From NCBI GenBank assembly GCA_045592225.1, contig JAZNUH010000039.1, positions 1 to 20,519 of the forward strand: DNA of 20,519 nt, in the 5' to 3' direction. The first letter of the stretch is position 1. Every line of letters starts with the position of its first letter. The notes below the pieces were generated by a model. The model had not been told where the DNA came from. It worked only from the letters and a program-made list of their open reading frames with translations, and did not search any database. Below, one piece after another: positions 14,202 to 20,519 of the stretch. Made by a program: the position numbers and the translations under genes. This stretch comes from JAZNUH01 sp045592225 (GTDB lineage: Bacteria; Bacillota; Clostridia; UMGS1883; UMGS1540).

Positions 14202-14828
14202 TTAACATTTTTCGGGTGCGTAGCCTGTGTCGGTTTTAATTATTTCGGCTTTCCCTAAGCTTGCCTCGGTAATTGATGATATCATTTGTGCTGCTCTGCC
14301 CGCATCTACCGAAACGGTGAGAGTTACATTTTCTCCAAAAGCAGTATCAATCAATGTATAGTTATTTTCTGCAATGACATACTGTATTTTGCCCAGCAGG
14401 GAATAGTCAACGGTAATGGCATAAAATTCAGAGAAAACCATTGCTACCGCGCCTGCATTTTCCACACCCGCCTTTGCACTTCCGCTGTAGGCACGTACAA
14501 GACCACCGGTACCGAGAAGAGTGCCGCCGAAATAGCGTACAACAACAACGCATACGTCGGTCAGCTCTTCGTGGCGTAGAACATCCAGTACGGGAAGCCC
14601 TGCTGTGCCTGATGGCTCGCGGTCATCACTGTAACGGCAAGCGTTATTATCGCGGCATATGTAGGCATAAACATGGTGCGTGGCATCAGGATACATACTG
14701 CGCACCTGATTTATGCGGTCTGTTGCTTCATTTTCGCTTGAAACAGGATAAACATGTGCAATAAACCTGGACTTTTTTTCAATTATTTCGGCATATCCTT
14801 CGCCGGAAACAGTTTTATAATCTTTCAT
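14202..14828 (-). CDS. yigZ: YigZ/IMPACT family protein
   Basis: Member of the UPF0029/IMPACT family, 208 residues. The N-terminal IMPACT domain has HHVYAYICRDNNACRYSDDR (51-70), EPSGTAGLPVLDVL (71-84) and VVVVRYFGGTLLGTGGLVRA (94-113). The C-terminal DUF1949 domain (about 140-205) has a ferredoxin-like pattern. The eukaryotic relative regulates the Gcn2 kinase; the bacterial function is not firmly known, with RNA or ribosome binding proposed from structures. It starts 5 bases after the hflX stop. The nearest AAGGAG is 17 bases away, so translation is probably coupled to hflX. Last gene of a folT-hflX-yigZ unit. Confidence 0.92.
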   Translation of the reverse strand: MKDYKTVSGEGYAEIIEKKSRFIAHVYPVSSENEATDRINQVRSMYPDATHHVYAYICRDNNACRYSDDREPSGTAGLPVLDVLRHEELTDVCVVVVRYFGGTLLGTGGLVRAYSGSAKAGVENAGAVAMVFSEFYAITVDYSLLGKIQYVIAENNYTLIDTAFGENVTLTVSVDAGRAAQMISSITEASLGKAEIIKTDTGYAPEKC

Positions 14829-14833
14829 AGCGT

Positions 14834-16093
14834 TTATATTTTGTACTCCTTGTATTTTGCATACATAGAGGGGTCTGCAAGAAAACAGAGTTTAATGCCT
14901 TCAGGGGTATATTCCTCGCTGATAAGAGCATTAGCTCCGCGCATTTCGTTGGCAGCTCCTCCCATAGAATAGGGCAGAAGAACCGTAAGCTCACGTCTTT
15001 TACCCGGAAGGAGATTGTCAAGAGTAGTCATAAGCTCATCTATGCCACGGTTTTGCGCTGCGGAGATAAACACCGACTGCTCGGGATAGGGCGCGCGGGG
15101 AGTAAATTCCTTTGTTAAATCAATTTTGTTATAAACAGAAATCCTCGGCTTGCCGTCACAACCAAGCTGCGACAAAAGGCTTTCAACCACCTGAATCTGA
15201 TTTTCGGTTTCGGGTGAAGAAGTGTCTATAACATGCAACAGCACATCGGCTGTTACCGCTTCTTCGAGAGTTGATTTGAATGCTTCAATAAGGTGGTGGG
15301 GCAGTTTGCGTATAAAACCAACTGTATCCACTAAAATCGCCTGTCTGCCGTCGGGCATCATGATGCCGCGGGCAGTGGGGTCAAGGGTTGCAAAAAGCAT
15401 ATTTTCTGCAAGCACACCCGCACCTGTAAGCAGATTTAAAAGAGTGGACTTGCCTGAGTTTGTATAGCCTACCAGAGCGGCGGTGGGGATTTGATTTTTT
15501 GTACGGCGTGCGCGTATCAGCTCACGGTGTTTTTTAATTTCGGCAATCTCTTCCTCAAGAGCGTGTATGCGTGTGCGGATATGCCGTCTGTCCGATTCTA
15601 TTTTAGTTTCACCGGGGCCGCGCGTGCCTATACCGCCACCAAGACGTGACATGGACTGATATCCGCCTGCAAGACGAGGCAGTGTATATTTAAGCTGCGC
15701 GAGCTCTACCTGAAGCTTACCTTCGCCTGACAGGGCACGTCCTGCAAAAATATCAAGAATAAGGGCGCTGCGGTCAATTACTCTTACCGAAAGGGCTGAT
15801 TCAATGTTTTTAAGCTGTGACCCGGTAAGCTCGTCGTCAAATATTACAAGATTTGCCTCCAGATTCTCGCAAGCCTCACGTATTTCTTCAAGCTTGCCTT
15901 CACCCACATAGGTTGCGGTATCAATGCGGTCACGGTTCTGTGTGATTTCTCCGAGAACTTCTGCTCCCGCAGTTTCGGCAAGTGCGGCAAGCTCTGCCAT
16001 TGATTCAGCTGTACAGTCGGAAAGAATGTCGCGACTGCCTGTATGAACACCTACCAGAATGGCTTTTTCAATTATTTTAGTGTTATCGAACAT
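14834..16093 (-). CDS. hflX: GTPase HflX
   Basis: Ribosome-binding GTPase of the Obg/HflX group that splits stalled or hibernating 70S ribosomes in characterised species. With the start used here it has 419 residues. The N-terminal HflX domain includes ATYVGEGKLEEI (60-71) and LVIFDDELTGSQLKNIE (82-98). A glycine-rich linker reads SRLGGGIGTRGPGETKIE (149-166). The G domain has GYTNSGKST (209-217), DTVGF (256-260) and NKID (322-325). A C-terminal HflX extension follows. An upstream ATG at 16132 would add 13 residues, but ATG 16093 has AAAGGA 9 bases upstream, and the product then opens in the family-typical way (KAILVGVHTG). The start overlaps the 3' end of the ECF S-component gene by 11 bases. 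Confidence 0.95.
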   Translation of the reverse strand: MFDNTKIIEKAILVGVHTGSRDILSDCTAESMAELAALAETAGAEVLGEITQNRDRIDTATYVGEGKLEEIREACENLEANLVIFDDELTGSQLKNIESALSVRVIDRSALILDIFAGRALSGEGKLQVELAQLKYTLPRLAGGYQSMSRLGGGIGTRGPGETKIESDRRHIRTRIHALEEEIAEIKKHRELIRARRTKNQIPTAALVGYTNSGKSTLLNLLTGAGVLAENMLFATLDPTARGIMMPDGRQAILVDTVGFIRKLPHHLIEAFKSTLEEAVTADVLLHVIDTSSPETENQIQVVESLLSQLGCDGKPRISVYNKIDLTKEFTPRAPYPEQSVFISAAQNRGIDELMTTLDNLLPGKRRELTVLLPYSMGGAANEMRGANALISEEYTPEGIKLCFLADPSMYAKYKEYKI

Positions 16094-16601
16094 TTTTTGT
16101 AATCCTTTCGATTGGCTTTGCGGTGAGAACAAGAATCACCGTTTGTACAACAAAGTTTACCGCTGCTATCGGCAGATTGTACCAAAGCTGTGCCCATAGT
16201 GTAACATCAGGGGCATAACAGAATTTTATAATAAGCGATTTAATTAGCAAATTTGCAACTGCAAAGATAATGGCAGACGCTGTTATCATTCTCAAAGGTG
16301 TAATTTTTTTATGCAGGAAAATGCCGTAAATCAAACCGCGAAGAGCGGCATTAAAAGTGAAAAGCAGGTTTATATCGCCTTGCGGGAAAATAAGGGCTCT
16401 TAAAAGGTCTGCAACGCCTGCAATTATTGCACCGCCGACAGGACCGTAAATGATGCCCGCAAGACAAACGGGAATAAACCCAAGGCTTATGCGGTCATTA
16501 AAAAACCCCCAAAGAACAACGGGGATTTGCATAAACCGCGTAAGAACTGCTTCAAGTGCAACAAGCAATCCGGATGTAACAATTTTTTTTGTCTGATTCA
16601 T
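16083..16601 (-). CDS. folT: ECF transporter S component, FolT-like (folate family)
   Basis: Small membrane substrate-binding subunit of an energy-coupling-factor importer; the shared EcfA/EcfA'/EcfT module must be encoded elsewhere. 172 residues with about five to six hydrophobic helices. Features seen in folate-type S components: an N-terminal LLVALEAVLTRFM-like helix, DRISLGFIPVCLAGIIYGP (36-54), GGAIIAGVADLLRALIFPQG (57-76) and FTFNAALRGLIYGI. The substrate is inferred from these motifs; another vitamin is possible. The start is clear: AAAGGAGG is 9 bases before ATG. It is the first gene of the unit with hflX and yigZ. The promoter-proximal leader is only about 25 bases, so the tetrahydrofolate riboswitch often found before clostridial folT genes is not present. 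Confidence 0.8.
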   Translation of the reverse strand: MNQTKKIVTSGLLVALEAVLTRFMQIPVVLWGFFNDRISLGFIPVCLAGIIYGPVGGAIIAGVADLLRALIFPQGDINLLFTFNAALRGLIYGIFLHKKITPLRMITASAIIFAVANLLIKSLIIKFCYAPDVTLWAQLWYNLPIAAVNFVVQTVILVLTAKPIERITKNVR

Positions 16602-16632
16602 AGCACAGATCCTCCTTTGCTTTTATGCTGTT

Positions 16633-16661
16633 ATAATACCACTAAAACGCTCTCAAATCAA
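16633..16661 (-). promoter_or_regulatory. Promoter of the folT-hflX-yigZ unit
   Basis: On the minus strand, TTGATT (16661-16656), a 17-base spacer and TATTAT (16638-16633) fit a sigma-A promoter (4/6 and 5/6 matches). Transcription would start near 16626, just ahead of the AAAGGAGG ribosome binding site. Confidence 0.7.
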
Positions 16662-16721
16662 GAAATAAATACAATAAATCATTACAAAAATATAACATTT
16701 ATATTTTTTTTCGATTTTTGG

Positions 16722-16750
16722 TTTACGAAAGGAATTTTTCTTGGTATAAT
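16722..16750 (+). promoter_or_regulatory. Promoter of the vanW-like gene
   Basis: TTTACG (16722-16727), a 17-base spacer and a perfect TATAAT (16745-16750) fit a sigma-A promoter. The -10 hexamer is part of the left arm of an inverted repeat. The leader would be about 40 bases. Confidence 0.65.
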
Positions 16751-16778
16751 ATACTATTGATAGTATGATATATTATAC
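16744..16778. repeat. Nested inverted repeat over the vanW-like gene -10 region
   Basis: GTATAATATA (16744-16753) and TATATTATAC (16769-16778) are exact 10-base inverted arms 15 bases apart. Inside the same segment, ATACTAT (16751-16757) and ATAGTAT (16760-16766) form a second short inverted repeat. The left arm contains the -10 hexamer and the right arm ends 1 base before the ribosome binding site. It may be an operator or a weak AT-rich leader hairpin. Confidence 0.55.
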
Positions 16779-16795
16779 TGGAGGAGTGTATTTAC

Positions 16796-18457
16796 ATGAA
16801 GATATTATTAAAAAACAAAGGAGTATTTGCCGCGGTAATTGCGGTGGCAGTGTTACTGCTTATTTTCGTTGTCAGTATTATTATGATGGCAACAGGTGGA
16901 GATAGAATATATGCAGGCGTAAAGGCAGATGGAATAGTACTTTCAGGTTTGACTGTAGATGAGGCGGAAGTTAAGCTTGCAAAGGAAATGCCCGGCGAAA
17001 AATTTGAAGGAACTGTTAAGCTCGAGCTTGACGGCAAGCACAAAACAGTTAATGCGGCTGATTTTGTTTACGGATACAGCCCTGTATTTACTGCAGAGGC
17101 AGCATATGAAGTGGGCAGAAACGGTAACTTTTTCACCAACACCATCTCGGTGCTGGCTGCAAGATTAGGAATGAAAAACATAGACCTTGTGCTGGATTAT
17201 GACGAGGATAAGCTTTACAGCATCATTGATGAGGTTATGAGCGATGTAGGTGAAAGAGTAGAGGAATACAGCTACGAAATAAAAGAAGACGGAATTCATG
17301 TAAACACAGGTAAGGCGGGTTATATGCCGGACAATAAACAGGTTGCCGACGAAATTCTGGCAAAGGTTGAAAAGGGCAACTATGACGAGGCAATAGTTTT
17401 TGAAAAAGAAGAACGCCAGCCCAGTGAGATAGATGTAAACAGACTTTATAAAGAGGTATGCGGTGAGCCCGAAAATGCGGAATTCATATACAGCGGCAAA
17501 GAGGTAAGCGTTAAACCCCATAAGCCGGGTGTAGAGTTCAGCAAATCCAAAGCAACAGCTTTGGTCAAAGCAAACAGCGGTGCGGGCAAAAGCTTTGTAA
17601 TTCCCGCAAAGGTGGTAATGCCCGAGGTGTTAACAGCAGATATTGAAGGTAAACTGTTTACCGACACTCTTGCTACATACACCACACAGTATAACAGCGG
17701 AGTGGTGGGCAGAAGCAAAAACATTGTGCTTGCATCCGAGCTTATAAACGGGACAGTTTTGCTGCCCGGTGACGAGTTCTCTTATAATAATGTTGTTGGT
17801 GAACGTACTGCGGCAAGAGGTTTTGCAACTGCGGCAGTATATATGGACGGTGAAAGCGTTGACGGTATAGGCGGCGGTATATGTCAGGTATCAAGCACTC
17901 TGTACTGTGCGGTGCTTTACGCGGATCTGGAGGTAACAGAAAGAGTTAACCATCAGCTGACAGTAGGTTATGTACCTCTTGGTCAGGACGCAACTGTTGA
18001 CTACGGCAATATTGACTTCAGATTCAGAAACAATACAAAATATCCTGTAAAGGTTGCAATTTCTGCAGGTGGCGGCACTGTGACAGCAAGTCTTATAGGC
18101 TTTAAGGAAGATAAGAGCAAAAAGATTGTAATAGAAAACGAAACGGTTGGATATATTGCACCGGTTGAAAAGGTGGAGAAGGACCCCACACTTCCTCTCG
18201 GTGAAAGAAAGGTTGAAAAAACCGGCTCGGCAGGTGCGGTTGTCAACACATACAAATCTGTTGTAATAGACGGAGAAACACAGTCAAGAACAAAGATAAC
18301 CGAAAGCAGATACGGTGCAGGCAAAACACTTGTACGGGAAGGAACGGGAGAAGAGGTCGAACCTACCGAATCACCCCTGCCCGAGGGAACAGAGGTGCCT
18401 GATTCGTCAGCCACACCCGAACCAACAGAAGCACCCATTTCTGAAAACGGGATATAA
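16796..18457 (+). CDS. VanW family protein with PG-binding and G5 domains
   Basis: Predicted membrane-anchored extracytoplasmic protein of 553 residues. A short basic N-terminus precedes one membrane helix (about 10-32). Residues 40-285 look like tandem peptidoglycan-binding (PG_binding_4-type) repeats, with LSGLTVDEAEVKLA at 49-62. The VanW domain spans about 297-425, with FSYNNVVGERT, GGGICQVSSTLY (359-370) and VNHQLTVGYVPLGQDATVDY. A G5-like domain follows (about 455-517), then a Pro/Ser/Thr/Glu-rich tail. VanW proteins are named from vancomycin clusters, but their function is unknown and most are unrelated to resistance; nothing here suggests a van operon. A cell-wall role is inferred from the domains. 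GGAGGAG lies 9 bases before ATG. The next gene starts 22 bases after its stop. Confidence 0.9.
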   Translation: MKILLKNKGVFAAVIAVAVLLLIFVVSIIMMATGGDRIYAGVKADGIVLSGLTVDEAEVKLAKEMPGEKFEGTVKLELDGKHKTVNAADFVYGYSPVFTAEAAYEVGRNGNFFTNTISVLAARLGMKNIDLVLDYDEDKLYSIIDEVMSDVGERVEEYSYEIKEDGIHVNTGKAGYMPDNKQVADEILAKVEKGNYDEAIVFEKEERQPSEIDVNRLYKEVCGEPENAEFIYSGKEVSVKPHKPGVEFSKSKATALVKANSGAGKSFVIPAKVVMPEVLTADIEGKLFTDTLATYTTQYNSGVVGRSKNIVLASELINGTVLLPGDEFSYNNVVGERTAARGFATAAVYMDGESVDGIGGGICQVSSTLYCAVLYADLEVTERVNHQLTVGYVPLGQDATVDYGNIDFRFRNNTKYPVKVAISAGGGTVTASLIGFKEDKSKKIVIENETVGYIAPVEKVEKDPTLPLGERKVEKTGSAGAVVNTYKSVVIDGETQSRTKITESRYGAGKTLVREGTGEEVEPTESPLPEGTEVPDSSATPEPTEAPISENGI

Positions 18458-18479
18458 TATAATTTTTTAAGGAGACATT

Positions 18480-20459
18480 ATGTCAAAAGAATACGGAAAC
18501 GAAAGCATATCGCAACTTAAGGGAGCCGACAGAGTAAGAACACGCCCCGAGGTTATCTTCGGGTCAAACGGTCTTGAGGGATGCGAGCATTCTATATTTG
18601 AAATACTGTCAAACTCAATTGATGAGGCGCGTGAAGGATACGGCTCGGTAATTGAGGTTACAAGATTTATGGACCATTCGGTTGAGGTAAAGGATATGGG
18701 AAGAGGTATTCCCGTTGACTACAATCCCAAGGAAGAACGTTACAACTGGGAGCTTGTTTTCTGTGAGCTTTACGCGGGTGGTAAATACAAAAACAATACA
18801 GGTGAAAACTACGAGTTCAGCCTGGGTCTTAACGGTCTGGGCAGCTGTGCAACACAGTATAGCTCCGAATATATGGATGTAACCGTTATGCGTGACGGTT
18901 ACAAATATCAGCTCTACTTTGAAAAGGGCGAGAATGTGGGTGGACTTTACAAGGAAGAAACCCGTTTCCGCCAGACGGGTACCACAATTAAGTGGAAGCC
19001 CGATCTTGAGGTGTTCACCGACATATCGGTACCTCTTGAATATTATCAGGATGTGCTTAAAAAGCAGGCGGTTGTAAATGCTGGCATAACATTTATACTC
19101 AAAAACCAGACCCCTGATGGAATGGAAGAATACAAGTATTTTTATCAGAACGGTATAACCGACTATGTAAAGGAAAGCTGTGCAGAAAAGGCGTTTACAG
19201 ATGTGGTTTACTATGAAACAGAGCGCCGCGGTAAGGACAGAGAGGACAAACCTGAGTACAAGGTTTTAATGACAGTTGCCTTCTGCTTTACAAATACAGA
19301 TACAAAGCTTGAATATTACCATAACTCAAGCTTTCTGGAACACGGTGGCTCACCTGACAAGGCGGTTAAATCAGCCTTTGTGTCGGTAATAGATGCCTAT
19401 GCAAGACAGGCGGGTAAGTATGCGAAAAACGAATCCAAAATAACATATCAGGACGTTTTTGACAGTCTTGCGCTGGTTACAAATTCATTTTCTACAATGA
19501 CAAGCTATGAAAACCAGACCAAAAAGGCAATAAATAATAAATTTATTGCCGAGGCGATGACCGATTTTCTGAAGGAAAACTTAAACGTTTATTTTATAGA
19601 AAATAAAATTGCGGCAGAAAAAATAACAGAACAGGTTCTGCTTAACAAACGAAGCCGCGAAAGAGCAGAAAAAACCCGAATCGACCTTAAAAAGACACTT
19701 GGAAAAAGTGTGGATATTAAAAACAGAGTTAATAAGTTTGTTGACTGCAGAAGCAGGGATATTACCCGCCGTGAGCTTTATATAGTGGAGGGTGATTCTG
19801 CGTTGACTTCGTGTAAGCTGGGCAGAGATGCGGATTTCCAGGCGATTATTCCTGTACGTGGTAAAATACTTAACTGCTTAAAATCAGACCTTGCAAAAAT
19901 ATTTAAAAGTGACATTATAATGGATCTTATCCGTGTTATGGGATGTGGTGTAGAGGTTAAGAGTAAGGATTTCAATGCTTTTGACCTTGGCAATCTCCGT
20001 TGGGATAAAATTATAATCTGTACCGATGCTGATGTTGACGGCTTCCACATCCGCACAGAAATATTGGCAATGCTGTACAGACTTACTCCCACACTTATTG
20101 AGGAGGGCAAGGTATATATCGCCGAATCACCGCTGTTTGAAATAACAGCAAAGGAGAAAAACTCAAAGGAAAAGACATATTTTGCCTATACCGAGAAGGA
20201 AAAGGCAGATATTCTTGAAAAGCTGGGAGATACAAAATATACTATTCAGCGTTCAAAGGGTCTTGGTGAGAACAACCCCGATATGATGTGGGAAACCACA
20301 ATGAACCCTGAAACAAGACGTCTGGTAAAGGTTATGCCCTATGAAGCGGAACAGACAGCACAGATGTTTGATGTACTGCTTGGTGACAATCTGCAGGGAA
20401 GAAAAGATATGATTGTCGAAAAGGGCGCAGAGTATATAGAAATGACGGATGTAAGTTAG
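18480..20459 (+). CDS. Divergent type IIA DNA topoisomerase B subunit (GyrB/ParE-like)
   Basis: ATPase/TOPRIM subunit of a gyrase or topoisomerase IV-type enzyme, 659 residues. GHKL ATPase: EILSNSIDEA (E41, N45), KDMGRGIPVD (D72) and SLGLNGLGSCATQYSS (114-129). The transducer domain has the ATP-sensing lysine in YENQTKKAINN (K348). TOPRIM shows VEGDS (E437), IIPVRGKILN and TDADVDGFHIR (D516, D518, D520), and the C-terminal QRSKGLGENNPDMMW motif is kept. Catalytic residues are therefore intact. Usually invariant surroundings differ, however: RPEVIFG for RPGMYIG, GLNGLG for GLHGVG, EGDSALTS for EGDSAGGS, DVDGFHI for DVDGAHI. This suggests a paralogue or ParE-like lineage rather than the main GyrB. 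No A subunit follows. AAGGAG is 5 bases before ATG. Confidence 0.88.
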   Translation: MSKEYGNESISQLKGADRVRTRPEVIFGSNGLEGCEHSIFEILSNSIDEAREGYGSVIEVTRFMDHSVEVKDMGRGIPVDYNPKEERYNWELVFCELYAGGKYKNNTGENYEFSLGLNGLGSCATQYSSEYMDVTVMRDGYKYQLYFEKGENVGGLYKEETRFRQTGTTIKWKPDLEVFTDISVPLEYYQDVLKKQAVVNAGITFILKNQTPDGMEEYKYFYQNGITDYVKESCAEKAFTDVVYYETERRGKDREDKPEYKVLMTVAFCFTNTDTKLEYYHNSSFLEHGGSPDKAVKSAFVSVIDAYARQAGKYAKNESKITYQDVFDSLALVTNSFSTMTSYENQTKKAINNKFIAEAMTDFLKENLNVYFIENKIAAEKITEQVLLNKRSRERAEKTRIDLKKTLGKSVDIKNRVNKFVDCRSRDITRRELYIVEGDSALTSCKLGRDADFQAIIPVRGKILNCLKSDLAKIFKSDIIMDLIRVMGCGVEVKSKDFNAFDLGNLRWDKIIICTDADVDGFHIRTEILAMLYRLTPTLIEEGKVYIAESPLFEITAKEKNSKEKTYFAYTEKEKADILEKLGDTKYTIQRSKGLGENNPDMMWETTMNPETRRLVKVMPYEAEQTAQMFDVLLGDNLQGRKDMIVEKGAEYIEMTDVS

Positions 20460-20472
20460 AAAGGTGATAAGA

Positions 20473-20519
20473 ATGAACAAGTATGTAATTTCGGTAGACA
20501 GCGCCTGTGATATGTCGGC
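20473..20519 (+). CDS. DegV family protein, N-terminal fragment cut by the window end
   Basis: Only 15 codons are visible. MNKYVISVDSACDMS matches the start of DegV-family fatty-acid-binding proteins, which open with a beta strand followed by a (T/V)DSxxD motif. AAAGGTG (20460-20466) lies 6 bases before the ATG, and the gene begins 13 bases after the topoisomerase-like gene, so co-transcription is likely. DegV proteins are used as fatty-acid kinase subunits (FakB) in characterised Firmicutes. The assignment rests on a very short stretch. Confidence 0.6.
   Translation, partial: MNKYVISVDSACDMS

Noticed and set aside
13090..14208. A 372-codon minus-strand open frame covering the whole isomerase-like gene
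   Set aside because: It is a shadow of the plus-strand gene: strongly biased codons there (few TTA, CTA or TCA) remove stops on the opposite strand. The product is Cys/Val/Phe-rich with no recognisable domain, and the frame runs through the strong terminator.
16796..18457. The vanW-like gene as a sign of glycopeptide resistance
   Set aside because: VanW-domain proteins with G5 and PG-binding domains are widespread in Clostridia. No vanA/B ligase, vanH, vanX or vanRS gene is present here.

Overview
The window looks like chromosomal DNA of a spore-forming, low-GC member of the class Clostridia. The evidence is the spoIIAA-spoIIAB-sigF sporulation operon, the dgt-dnaG-rpoD-trmK order, strong AGGAGG-type ribosome binding sites, frequent GTG/TTG starts, a VanW/G5 surface protein and an ECF transporter S component. 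I cannot name the genus. Almost all genes are recognisable core genes. There is no insertion sequence, phage gene, CRISPR array, tRNA or rRNA.

Layout. (1) Bases 1-5849, plus strand: the 3' part of a dGTPase gene, dnaG primase, the housekeeping sigma factor rpoD, trmK (tRNA m1A22 methyltransferase), nagA and a small CxxC redox-domain protein. From dnaG onward the genes overlap or lie within a few bases, so they probably form one operon ending at a bidirectional terminator (5855-5881). (2) Bases 5885-10945, minus strand: typA/bipA, then comEC and holA. A strong hairpin terminator separates typA from comEC, and it shows that the longest comEC reading frame starts too far upstream. (3) Bases 10946-11473: a 528-base AT-rich divergent intergenic region. 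It holds the typA promoter, a cluster of DnaA-box-like sequences, a perfect Spo0A box and a sigma-H-like promoter. (4) Bases 11474-12943, plus strand: the forespore sigma-F operon. (5) Bases 13004-14200: a monocistronic TIM-barrel sugar isomerase/epimerase-like gene with its own promoter, flanking inverted repeats, highly expressed-type codon use and a strong terminator. (6) Bases 14202-16601, minus strand: a folT-like ECF S component, hflX and yigZ, transcribed in that order. (7) Bases 16796-20519, plus strand: a VanW/G5 protein, a divergent type IIA topoisomerase B subunit without an adjacent A subunit, and the start of a DegV-family gene.

How the genes work together. Left block: dNTP control, primer synthesis, general transcription and tRNA modification. 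Middle block: a ribosome-associated GTPase, DNA uptake and clamp loading. Sporulation block: the anti-anti-sigma / anti-sigma / sigma-F switch.

I found no convincing undescribed multi-gene system. The best leads are the DnaA-box cluster next to a Spo0A box between typA and spoIIA, the orphan divergent GyrB/ParE-like protein, and the strongly driven isomerase-like gene of unknown substrate. Five start sites are set here from ribosome binding sites or from a terminator rather than from the longest reading frame: the CxxC protein, comEC, spoIIAB, the isomerase-like gene and hflX.
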